A DNA stretch of 64,000 nt, taken from Tubiluchus corallicola. Taxonomy: Eukaryota > Priapulida > Priapulimorpha > Priapulimorphida > Tubiluchidae. The notes below the pieces were generated by a model, which saw only the letters and a program-made list of their open reading frames with translations, ran no database searches and was not told the DNA's origin. The position numbers were made by a program, and so were the translations under genes. The first letter of the stretch is position 1. Every line of letters starts with the position of its first letter. Shown one piece after another: positions 50,501-63,668 of this stretch. The stretch covers positions 62,001 to 126,000 of the forward strand of contig JAQGDQ010000335.1 of assembly GCA_030141605.1 (NCBI GenBank). The letters run 5' to 3'.

Positions 50501-53500
50501 CTATTGTATAAGCTAAAATTTTTGTAATGAGGTGTGTTGTTGTGCAATATAATGTAATAGTTCTTTTAAACGGTTACAAAAATGCCATGTGTTAAAAGAA
50601 CGATATAGAACATACCAGCTTTTGTTGGGAGCATATTAGATGGCATATATATTAAATTTCTTTTAAGTAATGTATGTGATTTCGTTTTGCATTCTACAGC
50701 TTTCTTTTGAAGAACAACTATGTGTTCCTACAATCGGTTAATGTATGGCCTCCGTTTGTCACCATTGGTATATTTGCGGCTACTTTATCTGCTGCCCTGA
50801 GTAACCTTATTGGTGCATCTCGCATTTTGGAAGCACTTGCACGGGATAATCTTTTCGGTGAGTGGTTACGTAGGTGGCAATTTTCTTTGTTTTGTGCTTC
50901 CTTTTAGCTGACTTTTTCCGCATGTCACTTGCTGTGTGGTTCTTCAATGATCCTGCCTATTTCTTTCGTCCTACATCTCTTTGATTAAACATAGTCTTTC
51001 AGTGTAATGAACAAGGTGTGTTCACTGCTCCTACATCCGTATTTATATTTAACAGTTTCCTGCTTAAGAATAATTATAGCATCTTAGCCAGTATCAATCT
51101 CTGGCCACCATTCGTGACCATCGGCACCATTGTTGCTACGTACTTTGCCTCCCTGATTAAAATGATGGGTTCATGTAAGGTACTACAGCCCTTGGCACAG
51201 GATGATCTGTATGGTAAGCCATGTTCTTCTATCACGTGTTTGTTTTTGTGTGGTCATTTATTTGTAGTTTATATAAATATCATTATCATCATCAGCAGAC
51301 TAAGTAAGCATTAGCAAACTGTACATTTTCATGCTGTTTGTTTTTGTGTTGTCTTTTATAATAAATGTTTTTGCGAGCTGTGTATAACAGCTATTATTTA
51401 TAAATTCTGTATGATTCATGTGAATTATTTAATAACATACTGTTATGAATTCTTCACATTTTACTTACGTGTAAGTGTGATTTATTTCTGATTGTAATTA
51501 TAGGTATATTATTGCGACCAGCTTCTAAGCAGACAAGCAGTGGGAATCCCTGGGTAGCCGTACTGGTTGCATACTTCCTTGTACAAGTGAGTATCACGAG
51601 TTTAGTAAAACAAAAATGTGTGGATTTCCATATTACAATTAAAAATTTTAATTTAACCAAGTGAAAATAATAAAAATAATTTGTCTAATTCTATATATTA
51701 TTTGTAGTTCAACAGATTATGAAATTGAATAGGCATATACTTATTTACTCTACTGCTTTCTTTTATTAATCCGTTCTGCAGATTCAGGTGTGAATTTCTG
51801 CAAGAATTCTGTATTACGCATCCGATAATGACTTGAGAATTACTAATTCATTCATTTGCTGACATCCGCATTTTGAGATAGCTAATTTATGTTAGGTGAT
51901 TGGTTAAAAACTTATCAAATTTAGCTTTGTGTAAATTTTTTTTTGAGCTTTATTATACACTGTAGTGAAATTACAAATGAAATTTGGAAGGCATTTATTT
52001 TGTTCGATGCATTTCATCAGCGACTTGCAAAACAAATATGGTATCTTTCAATGAATAATCACTGATTTGTTTTTTAATTCCTAATTTTAGGCTGTATAGC
52101 TTCAAGGTTTTAGACCCAATAATTTTTTATAAAAAATTTGTTTTATGAAACCTTACAAAAAATTCTTGTGTTACATTGATGTTATCTAACTAATTCTAAT
52201 ATTAGTGGTTTTAAGCCATTATATTGTTTTGCAATTAATTGATGAAGATGATGCACCATCATTAATACTAAGTTAATACCTAGATGTGAAAAACAGTGCT
52301 CATACAAAATATCGGACGTTTTGACTAATGTCATTTAAAATTCACAGCATTACATAATAATGCCTGATAGCTACTTAAAGCACAATATGCAGCTGTTAAT
52401 ATTATTATGTTATAAAGTATAAACAGTCAATATGTCTGTGACAGTCGAATAATCATCACTTGTCAAGAATGTGCCAAACATTAGACAATATCAATCTCTT
52501 GCTTTAAAAGGCACTGAAGTCATTGCAAAAATTTTAGCAGTAACAGTTTAGCATAAATCAATAAATTTGGATGTAAGCAACAAATTCAAACTGAATAAAT
52601 AAACATTACAAAATAAACCAGACGTTAATATGAAACACTATTGAATCATAAAACGTTTAACTAAAGCACAATCTGCTAGTTCTTATTATAAACTTTTGTG
52701 TTTGTTCTTAAATAACTGTTACATTAAATATTTTGTAACATAAGATAATTTAATAATTATATTATAAGTTGAGTAAAATATTATTACACCCACATATTTC
52801 ACAATTTTGTACTTTTGGCCACTTTTACAAAACTTCTCTCTTTTCAGAACTTCCAGGAGAAAGATTTGTCAGACTCCTGTGAAGTTCAAATGTCAAGTGT
52901 AGTGCTGAATTGCATTGTCCCTGAATTTCTGAAGGTGTTTAGTTAAATCTTTGATATATTCCCATGAGTACGACCCGAAGTTTAGTGGCGCATGTTTAAG
53001 ACAATATTTATAAAATACGGAATTAGTTTTGTTTTGTTTTGAGTTAAATGCAATATTATGCGAAAGTGGTATAATTAATAGTATAAATCTTACTTAGCTT
53101 TAAGAAGAATATTTTTCCATATTTTGTTGCAATATTAAGTTGTGCTTGTGACATATACAGCGTGTGTGGCTATGTACACATAGCTGCCTTGTATTTTCTG
53201 AAGTGTTCACTAAACTAAAAACATTTTACTGTGATACTGTTTGGCATGCATTATATAATTCCTTTTAGTCAATAAACGATCAGTCAATCAGTCATTGTAC
53301 GGAAGCTAATGCTTCTGCTTTTTTTGCAGTATTCTACTGGGAAGTGTTTCCTATATCATTTATCTTTTTACAGTGCGTCTTGTTGATTGGATCATTGAAT
53401 GAGATTGCAGAAATGACTTCCATCTTTTTCTTGTTCTCCTATGCTTGCACAAATCTTGCTTGTCTTGCGCTGGAGCTAGCATCTGCGCCAAATTTTCGAC

Positions 53501-56500
53501 CAACATTCCAGTTTTTCAGGTACAGTTTTGGTATTGTTAAGTCTGCTATACATGAAACAATTCATGCAAATTGATACAGATACAATTAATCTTGAATAAT
53601 CTTAAACAGATTACACTGCCATACAAACTATACTCTTATTAATAAATATTTGTTTACTCTAGTTCAAATGATACTACAGTAACGGAAAACCGTAACATCT
53701 GATATGATTGTCTACTTTCGTGCTTGTAAAGATTTACATCTAGGTGGCGTCTCTATGCCTAATATTTGCCACCATCGATTTTATTTTCAGTGTTGTCACT
53801 TTAATGGTAAAACAGCAGGTGAAATATTTTTAGTAAAAGAGTGATTTCTTTGCTTTCAGTTGGCACTCTGCACTGCTTGGTTTCATATCAACATTGGTCA
53901 TGATGTTTCTAATTAATTTTATCTATGCTGCCATAAGCATTATTCTTTTCATATTACTATTTATGGTTCTGCATTACCGTGCTCCAATGGAAAGTTGGGG
54001 AAGCATTAGCCAGGCACTTATGTTTCACCAGGTAGTATGCCTTTATAAATATTGTCTTTATTGTCTGATTAATATTTAGGACTTATTAGAGGTGTGACTG
54101 GTTAATTGATTTACACTTTTCTTTCCTATCATTGATTCATTTTTCAGCTGCCAATAGAAATCAGTTGTATTGCTGATACCATTTCCAACTTATTTTTTGG
54201 AAAATTTTCTAATGTCGCACAAATATAGCTGCAATTGCATTAAAATCAAGTAATATGATGCTACTTTTGCTCAGTGACTTGCGCTGGCATCGCTGCTTAT
54301 GTTTCGTATAAATACGAATACACGGTTTTCATATGCACCTGCTTACTTCAGAAATAGCAGAAATCTATTACAATCAATTATCAAGTTGGTTTTATATCTG
54401 ATTAATCAATCATATAACTGATGTCCCAGTCACTAGTTCATCGGGTACCCATCTAAAATTTTTCTAGTAAATATGATCAATTATTATTTATAACGATACA
54501 GTAAAAGTACTCAAGTTTAAAGACATATATAAAAATATCTTACTTTTATCTGCCCCTGCTTGCAGGCTAGGCTTTGTATGTGTGTGTTATTAGCTATATC
54601 AATGGTACGTTGCTAGGTTACTGCTGCATGAAGTCATCCATTAACAGCAAAGTAGTCATGCCATTTCTTTATCAAAAATTTGAATTTTTTTGGTGATCAC
54701 ACAATTTTTTGTAACGCTGAAAATGATGATTAGGGATCTTTTATTTCTTGTATTTCTTTTGGTAATGCTGTCTATACACTTTGTGCTCTTAATATTTGTG
54801 CCTTTTGTCTTCTTGGCCATGCTGCTAATGGATGCCTTGATGTGCTTGTTTTGGATGTAAAATTGTAGTGTTTTTCGTCTCCTTTGTTGCAAATGTTCTT
54901 TAAAGAGAATTATTGTTTTGCTTGTCTGTATGGTAAATGTTTTTTTTATAGCTGGTAATATAAATCATTCTTATAAGGCAAAGTAAGTCTATTTTACTGG
55001 CTAAGTTGGCCCAATTTCTAGTTTTTTTATACATAGGCTTGTAGCTACAGCCTGTAATTTCTTTCAGTTAGTTCACTAGGGCTTTAGCTGCATTTCGTAT
55101 TTTGTAGGTACGTAAATATCTACTGCTGCTGGACAGTCGCAAGGATCATGTTAAATTTTGGCGACCAAACATGCTGCTAATGGTGGCAAATCCTCGTTCC
55201 TGCTGCGAGCTAATCCATTTTGTTAATGATCTTAAGAAAGGTGGACTCTATGTGCTAGGTTCGTACTTCTTGTTTTGCTAAATTTAAATAATTAATGCTT
55301 CTGTACCACACGCGTTTTTAGTTAAGCCCCAATTCGGTACTCGGTTTTTCAGTATAGCATTTTTCATCGTATTAGCTGTTACATTAAATGTTGTTCCTCA
55401 AATATACTGCAATTTTTTTTGTTGCTTGTTTGTAGCAGTAAGATTTCTGATATTTCTGATAATATGCTTAAGCTGCTTCTGTACTAGTTGTATTAGCCTA
55501 CGTCCATATGACTGTGGCTGACCCCCTCTACTAATTTCAGGATATCTTGATCTCAACTGTAATTATAAAAGATGATAGTTTGCATTGCTGATTTATAATT
55601 GACTATTTTTGCTGCTGTTACAATACTTGAGACTGCACAGATTTACTCAGTTGTTGATTAGCTCAAAGCAGACACTTTCACAGCATCTAGTCATGAATGT
55701 TGTGTCTGCTTGTTGAAAATGAGCTAGTTATTCCTGCTGAGGTTTTTAGTTTGTACCTTTTGCTTGAATAACAGGTGTCTTCGATGAACCTTTAACAAAT
55801 TCTGCTCAATTTGAAAGTGGATAAAATGGCTGCAAGATTATAACTGGTGCTGCAGTGCACATCTTGAAATTTGTTTATTTTGTAATCTCTGATTATTTTA
55901 AAGTCATGTGGAATTGTAAATGCAGTAATAGTTGCACTCTGTCATAAGAAATTAAAATTGCTAATAATTATGCTTTTCCATAGGTCATGTGAAAGTTGGC
56001 AACTATGAAGTTGTAACAGAAGGAGATCCTTGTCTTGACGACATGCCATATTGGCTTGCCTTGATTGATCACCTACGTGTTAAAGCCTTTGTTGAGGTAA
56101 GTTATCCATAAACATGTGCATTATTTTGTACTTTTTAAATGTAAATATTACATTGATAAAATGAGCAAAACATAATATTTCTTTTAATTCTAGTAAACTG
56201 TTAAGAATCCTCACATGTTTAAAAAAGCAGCATTTTTCAAAATTACTAATGCACGAGTTGTCATTGTTACAACTCCTACCTATGTTTAAGTGATCAAATT
56301 ATGGTTCACTTCTCGTGCTCGTGCTCATTTCATCCTACCACCTTTTACATTTCTTTACTTTGCTCTCATTCTGTTGCTCACACCTCTCTCTTTACTTTAC
56401 ACCCCTAGTTTGAAATTATTAGCTGCATTCATCCCTAGTACTCAGGCAAAAACATAGTACCATTAATAAATCATCTACATCTTTTATTGTACTTTGTACA

Positions 56501-58154
56501 AACACAATAATTTGACTTTTTTAAATGTAAAAAAAAGTTTGTACTTGGTTTAAATTCAAACTTTTTTACAAGATAAACCCGTCTTGTGGGTGAGCAAGAA
56601 ATTTGTAGTAAATTCTGGATTTTTGGAAGTTTTATTGCATTACATATGTATTTAGATATAGATGGAACATTTGATTAGTTTTGGAATACAAAATATACAC
56701 TCTTACTGTGTATTAACTGTTACACTGTACATATTTCACTTTCTATAGTTGGGAAAATTTGATGTTGTTGCTGTTGTTACAGTTGACTATGGCAAACAGC
56801 GTACGTGATGGGCTCTGGCAACTCATTCGCATTTCTGGTCTTGGAGCAATGAAGCCAAACACAATCATTCTGGGCTTTTACGACAGTGCTCCGCCACAGG
56901 ATTCATTCACAAAGAATCAGATTTTTCATTCCCTGAAGAATGCAAATATGGAGCTGGTTGAGGTATGTGACACTTGACATTGGTTCACAAGCAATTCAGC
57001 TGTTATTTTATCTGGTGTCAGTTATTGGCAACACCATCAGTTAACCTCTTTAACTGCTCGATAAGCAGCTATTCTTCATTGTTCAAAAATTAGTATTTAA
57101 GTGTTAAAGTTTTGATTGCATGGATGCCTACAAAGTATGCATTTTAAAATTATTGTTCATGTTTGTGCATAAATAGGTTTCTAGTAGTTAAAGGTAAGTG
57201 GTTATAGGTTTTCTTAAAGAAGCAAGCTATTTTATTTTACATTGACTAATTTTAAAATGTCTATATTCATTTCACTTACTATGCACAATTAATGTGTATT
57301 ATAAATATATCTAATGTTAGTAGCACCCATGTAACTACTTTATAAAACTGATGAGTGGCAATGAGTAACTTGATAAATCTTCTATTTTTATTCTAATGAC
57401 AGTTTCTTAGTACTATATTTAAACTGATTTTCTATTTTAGATTCACAACAAGTTTGCATCTCGAGTTGCTGAAGATCGTCAGCTGCCACCGCTGCAGTAT
57501 ATTCTACTGCTGCAAGACTGCATTAAGATGAGCAAGAATGTCTGCATTGCACGTAACTTTAACCTTCTTGACAAGGAAAAAATAATCAAATCGAAAGAGC
57601 CATATAACATTGACGCCTGGCCTCTAAACTTCATGGCTCCAGAAACAAGAACACATTACGACACAACATGTCTGTTTCTCCTGCAGCTGTCCTGCATTCT
57701 GAAGATGACTTCAAACTGGAAGAAGCACACAGTATTACGAGTATTCCTCTGTGTTGATCCATCTGTGGATGATACCCTCCAAATGCACTTTCGACTGGAT
57801 CAACTCCTCGCTCAGCTGCGGATCAATGGCTCCATTCACCTCTGTCCAATTGATACATGTCTTACTTATCTGACTGGAGGTTCCCACATTTCGGAAGACA
57901 GCGAGTCCTTTGCTGCTACGCCTGAAACAAAGCACTCCCCGTATAATATGCCCAATGATTATTTGCAAGCTGTCAATCAGGTACTAGTGGAGAACATGCA
58001 AAATACTGCAGTGAGTTTCCTGTACTTTCCTATACCCCCAACCGATGTTACACTACACCAACGCTACCTGCAGCAGCTTCAAGTATTAACAGAAGGTTTG
58101 CCACCCACTTTGCTTGTACATGGAGAAAGCCTGGTTACATCTACTACCTTATAA
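41577..58154 (+). CDS. SLC12A9: SLC12A9-type cation-chloride cotransporter family protein, complete
   Basis: Membrane transporter of the SLC12 family (SLC12A9, also called CIP1); the substrate of this branch is not firmly settled. Exons: 41577-41820, 43072-43206, 43593-43727, 45837-46039, 46445-46565, 47022-47129, 48439-48550, 50700-50857 or 51056-51213, 51504-51586, 53374-53519, 53860-54031, 55108-55258, 55984-56096, 56783-56962, 57441-58154. With one exon 8 this gives 2,775 nt, 924 residues, close to the human 914. About 12 membrane helices span residues 60-520 ([17 protein letters not shown] is TM1; [20 protein letters not shown] is TM6 and its loop). Glycosylation sequons at N252, N263 and N281 lie in the large extracellular loop. 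A cytosolic C-terminal domain follows ([35 protein letters not shown]). The protein ends STTL, a class I PDZ-ligand pattern. The start ATG has A at -3 and G at +4. Confidence 0.96.
42014..42945. mobile_element. Foldback-like element built of short inverted repeats
   Basis: The left arm (about 42014-42385) is a series of degenerate units around TTTGGTACTGGCAAA. The right arm (about 42775-42945) carries the same units in reverse orientation (TTTTCCAGTGGTAAA, TTTTCCGAGTACCAAAG). The centre is CAA/GACAAC-rich low-complexity DNA. Long inverted arms made of short tandem units are typical of foldback elements, but I could not define a target-site duplication. It lies in SLC12A9 intron 1. Confidence 0.5.
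43207..43592 (+). other. U12-type (minor spliceosome) intron of SLC12A9
   Basis: The donor is GTATCCTT (43207-43214), the U12 consensus. TTCCTTAAC (43575-43583) is a perfect U12 branch-point word whose branch A lies 10 nt before the acceptor G at 43592. The flanking exons keep frame (TAC T / TT ATG). The acceptor is a CAGCAG tandem, so a 3-nt shift is also possible. Confidence 0.9.
47470..47516. repeat. Nested inverted repeat in SLC12A9 intron 6
   Basis: ATAGCTTC pairs with GAAGCTAT, and inside it CGTTCC pairs with GGAACG around TCG. Could form a hairpin in DNA or RNA. No known family recognised. Confidence 0.5.
48685..49695. mobile_element. hAT-like non-autonomous element (inner, nested)
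   Basis: Perfect 8-bp duplications GTGTATAC flank it (48677-48684 and 49696-49703). The ends are CATTGGTGAGCAAAC and, reversed, CAAGGGTGTGCAAGT, followed on both sides by GGCCC-rich DNA, as in hAT families whose ends read like CAAACTGCGGCCCGC. No intact transposase frame was seen. It is younger than the outer element because it interrupts it. Confidence 0.85.
49053..49195. repeat. Long hairpin inside the inner hAT-like element
   Basis: Arms of about 60 bp (49053-49113 and 49136-49195) are inverted copies with a few mismatches, around a 22-base AT-rich loop. The shared core is TCATTTTGAC and TGGTTATTTTAC. It may be a small palindromic element inserted in the hAT copy or part of its own structure. 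Confidence 0.75.
50700..50857 (+). other. SLC12A9: SLC12A9 exon 8a: canonical TM8 exon
   Basis: 158 bp: one base completing Asn353, 52 codons, one base of Gly406. Acceptor CTACAG, donor GTGAG. The core reads [20 protein letters not shown] and matches the human protein, including the LSA stretch that aligns with the TM8 Na+-site region of NKCC1. Homologous to and interchangeable with the exon at 51056-51213. Confidence 0.93.
51056..51213 (+). other. SLC12A9: SLC12A9 exon 8b: alternative, duplicated TM8 exon
   Basis: 158 bp, same phase as 8a, acceptor AACAG, donor GTAAG, no stop in 52 codons. 28 of 52 residues equal those of 8a without a gap. The first part ([15 protein letters not shown]) is nearly unchanged, while the helix core becomes [19 protein letters not shown]. 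The LS pair of 8a is replaced by YF. Only 198 bp separate the two exons. Using both or neither shifts the frame, so mutually exclusive use is expected. Confidence 0.85.
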
Positions 58155-61100
58155 ATGCATAGCGTGGACATTACTTATAGCTTTTTAGAGCTGCTTTGAT
58201 CTCATTTGATGGAAAGCACAATGTGTGAGTTATTAAAACTATTGCTTCATAAGTCGTGCTTTATTTAAATATGCTTTCTTTGTAGATGTATTAATTAAAG
58301 TAAAAGCGTTAGAGACAAAGTTCGCTCCAAATTTTTCTGAAAACGTGCAAGTGAATGTATATTAGTATTCGAGCTAATTCTAATCATTATTTCGTTTGAA
58401 AGTCAGACTGAGAATATAAACCAATTGCTATTCTTTTCAATTTGTATAGTAAAAGCATAATCCCTAGGTATAAAATTTGCTAGTCAATGATAACTTCATA
58501 GCTCTTAATTAAAAGTACATACTTTATACACCAAGCTTAGTCATTTATTATATTTAGACAAACGTTAAATGCTTATTCATCCACTGTTTAATGTATTCGT
58601 AATGTTAGTCTGTTGCTGTAAAACTCGGTGATATTTAATTGATGTGATGAAACTGTATAGAAAAATCTCCAAAATCGTGATTGCTGTGATCTCGAGGAGT
58701 TACTGACATTTGTATCATCTCTCTGCATTTCTCTCTTTTGCTACACTAATACCTCGATATCTATAAGTTCTGTGTTAAACAAAATATCTTATCAGCCTTA
58801 AAAACAGGAAAACAGAAACCAGTTTTTGTCTTTTTAGCTTATTACTTATGTGGCATATTAAATTAAACAAAATTATTGTGTATTACATGGCAGTATATTT
58901 TGTGTGTCACAGAATTCCAAGTTTTGCTTAATAAGGCCGAGAGCTAAACTTTGAACCCAGTTAGATAAGCTTTATTATATTTTTCCATTTATGAAAGTTT
59001 GTAAAGTAACCCCAACAAAAGTGTAATATTGATGTAAGTGTCCAAGCACATTTAAGGGCTCTTGACTTCTGTCTAATTAATAGAGCTAGTTTATGTGGAG
59101 TTATGTTGGAATTACTAGTATTTATAGTCAGCTGTGCTGTCTAATAAGATAGTTAAAAACATTATTTAATGCAAAATGTGTTTACTCCTTATTTGGCTGA
59201 TATATTAACTACATATCCTTTAAAGAAATTTTGAATATGTGGTGCCGTGTTACTATTTGTACCATAACATCGGTCAGGCAGAATGAGAGTTTCAAAATGT
59301 TTTTGTTATGTAACTTCCATTATGCATGCATTTGTTGTATTACCCACTAAAGTGATAATCTTAACTGTTAAGAGAGTGCTATATTTATGTTAAGAAAAAT
59401 TACTGATAAGAACTTATTTATATTTATATGCCCTAGTTATATGTATTTAACATTTTTACTGTTATTTGCATGAGTTTCGAGACATGCTGGTTTTAAGCCA
59501 TTCACCGTATTACACAGCAGTAGTACAGTCCCATATTTGTACACATTAACTTTGTATCAAACGAGCTTTTTCAACTTACTTACATAATATGGGATGGCCC
59601 ATATACTACTTACATAATATGGGATGATCAAGGTTATGATTAGGCTCTGTTTGGTAAAAATCATTTTCTGATCTTTTGTTGAGTTAGCAAACATAGACTT
59701 TAAATCAAGAGAAATGTAGTAGAATATTAGAGTAACAATATTAGGACATTATCATTGTAAAAATGCCAGTTTATAGCAATGAAAGGCTGCATAAAACAGC
59801 TTTTAAATGCACATCTGACTTTTCATTGTGTATTTATGGTACTGCTGTGTTTAAGGTATTGCTAATATGATATTTAATGATATATTTTGTGATGAAGATC
59901 TTACAAGATTATTAGCTAGAATGTTCGAGTGTCACTTGGTATGACTGTAAGTGGTGTTACTTGTGTGATTTTATATAATAGAATCTGTGATCGTGAAATT
60001 TGGCATGAAGCCAGGTTGATAATTGGTATAAATTAGAATGATTAGAATATTAATTAAGTAGAATGGTCTAAATGAAATGATGATCAGTTGCTGTAGCAAT
60101 GAAATAATCATCTTAACATTTCATTAGGTTACATATTACTGGCTAGATGTATTTGTTTACTATACATCTTCATGTGTTATATCATCGCTTACCTAATAAT
60201 AATTACATACTACCTGTAATTCTTTTACCAAACTTGCTACTTGCATTTTCACCCTCCAAACATTCAAAGAAAACTTTACATTTACCTTTTTACTTTGGTC
60301 TTTTAGTTTAGTTAGAAAAATATTAAGTTGGAAATGTATCATGTGAAGCACATATCTTTACTGTACATCAAACAAAAATGTCAATTTCAACATGATGAGC
60401 AATTGTTACTTTTCCACAATAAAGGGAACTTAAAATTATTTGTTAAAGGGGAATAACATGAAATCCATTCCTAATGAATTCACTGTGCTATAATGTATAT
60501 GTAAAAGAAGTAATAATAGGCTTTATCAAAGTGTAATTAGTTCTGCAATTTCATTTAGTTTTTTTGCATATCATTAAAAGGTGCACATTTATTGGTGACC
60601 CGTAACTTTCCATTATAATATTTTTTGTCTATGTATGAAGTGCGTGTGATATTGTGAATCTATTTTCGTGCAATGTTAATACTGCAAATATATTTGAGTA
60701 ATTATTAGCTTCCTATAATTAATTTGTTAGGCTTCCAATAATACTTGTTGTCTGTTTTCCAATTGTGTATTATTTTGTGCTGTTTATTAAAATCTCAGTA
60801 TGAATGCAAATATTTTTTCTTCGCATAATTTGTTTAGGGGTTAGTGACTCAGGGCTACAATATTTTGTTCCAGGAATTGTCTAGCAGTAAAAGTTATGAA
60901 AAGTAAATTGCCTAATTTGCCCTAGTACTGTACTATTTCTTGCAGTAACACAGATGAGAATGTTTACTAGTCTGTGTTCTTCGTACTAGTTTGATATTAT
61001 TCATTTTATTCGCCAGTGTGCGTATTGTATTGTTAGCCTTCTGCATATTCTAGAATAAATTATTTCCGACTGCATCCTTAACACAATAGCTGTAATTTGA

Positions 61101-61800
61101 AGTTTTGTGAATTGTTTCTTTTCATGAATTATGTACACTTATGTTTTTCTTCAAAATGCAAGAGCACCGACTGTGTAGATAATCAGTTAGCATGGATAAT
61201 TAGTAAATTAAATAAAATTTAATACAAATCCATTAATTATTGGCAAACATACAGTCTAAGTAAGCAGCTAACCGTGGTGTTTTACTTGATAAGCAGGATG
61301 AAAAAATCATTTGAAAATGAAGACCTGGACAGAATCTCAAACGAATAGGCAGTTTAGTAAAAACCAGAAGTTTGATACAAATTTTGGCAATGATACAAGT
61401 TTTGACAATAATGCACGTTAAATTACTACAACGTCCGAGACCTCAAATCCACTATTCACATTCTAATACACCTTATGGCACCAAGTTCTTTGCCTCATGT
61501 CTTGATTTAGTTTATTATAACCAAGGTATTTGATTGAACTCTGTCTTGGTTATGAATGTTGGTACATTAAATGACTTGGGCTTGATGCACTAACAGCGGC
61601 CAAGCAGAAATGAGTATTGAATATTGTATTAGCAGAATCCTCTTGTTAAAACTCTAAACCAGTTAGAAAAACTTCACGATAAATTTGAAATAGAGAGATT
61701 AAATTACGGTCTTGGTAGCACGAATTAAAAACATCATTAGCATTGGTCATCTGCTACTGCCTTGAGAAAATCCTCCCATTCTGTTCTTAAACTTTCTGGT
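58155..61800. other. SLC12A9 3' flank and intergenic DNA
   Basis: 3.6 kb without coding signal. Possible plus-strand polyadenylation words are ATTAAA at 58294-58299, AATAAA at 60418-60423 and AATAAA at 61054-61059. I cannot tell which is used. A small duplicated word occurs at 59578-59626. Otherwise AT-rich single-copy-looking sequence. Confidence 0.5.
59578..59626. repeat. 19-bp direct repeat, 30-bp period
   Basis: ACTTACATAATATGGGATG occurs at 59578-59596 and 59608-59626. Confidence 0.9.
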
Positions 61801-62834
61801 GCAATCAATGGCATTTTATTGTAAGTACAGTCATTGCAAAATCAAACTAATATGAAACACTTTATGACAACAATGTTATATTTTCAACACAACTTTACAA
61901 CTGCTTGAAAAAGCAGAACACAAAAAGTAGAACAAAAAAGCAAAAGGATCAGCACAGAACTTTGTAGCAAAAAATAAACAGAAAAATTTGTCCAAGCTTG
62001 CATCTTGCGTGTATTTACAGTGTTGATAATAATGATCATTTGATCAAAAAATAAACGCTTTAGAGACAAACTAAGTACAAAATCAGACAGCCAATCACTG
62101 CTGTAACTGTATAGATAAAGTATGATACAAGAATATACACAAATTTTACTTCCCATCACATTCCACCAATCTGTACCAAGTTAGTTTGTACCTTGTGTTG
62201 CCATATTAACTGTTCTTACTGCTTCAACGTAGAAAAACTTCAATTAGCAACATTTGAAAATACAATTTCTGTGCCAAGTTTATCCCTATCAACAGATCCC
62301 CACAAGTACACTGTTTACCCAGGTAAAAATTTAATAGCTCATTGAAAGCACAAAGATTAAGTTAACAGCATTATGCATCAACATATTTCATGTGTAAAGC
62401 TACACTCACTGTCCAAAGTACAACATTAATGGTAAAATAGTACACCTATTATTGTAGTTTCACATTACAAAGGCAATCTAAAAAAGTGGATGTATTCAAT
62501 GAACAGGGGCTTTCATTAAATAAAACAGGTATCTAACTGATGATGAATATATCACTGAATGCTTACTTGGCTGCAAAATAATCAGCATTAAAACATAGGG
62601 CCTAGGGTATGGATATAATCCTTATGATATTCGGTAAGGATTCAGATTTTACAAAGAATGACACAAATGTCAGTTATACTTTGCACAGTTGCTGTGGGTG
62701 GAAGACAATTTGTCTTGGAAAAGTAGAAAATAACAGAAATACTGCTTATGCATTGACAAAACACTGAAGTTCTGCTTATCTACACCAAACACCTTCAACA
62801 GAAAAGCAACACCTCATTTCATAAACAACTGTTG
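61801..62834 (-). other. Probable 3'UTR of the DCN1-like gene
   Basis: Follows the stop codon at 62835-62837 on the minus strand. A reverse-strand AATAAA (TTTATT at 61815-61820) is a candidate polyadenylation signal. No reading frame of note. The true 3' end is unknown. Confidence 0.4.
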
Positions 62835-63668
<834 letters not shown>

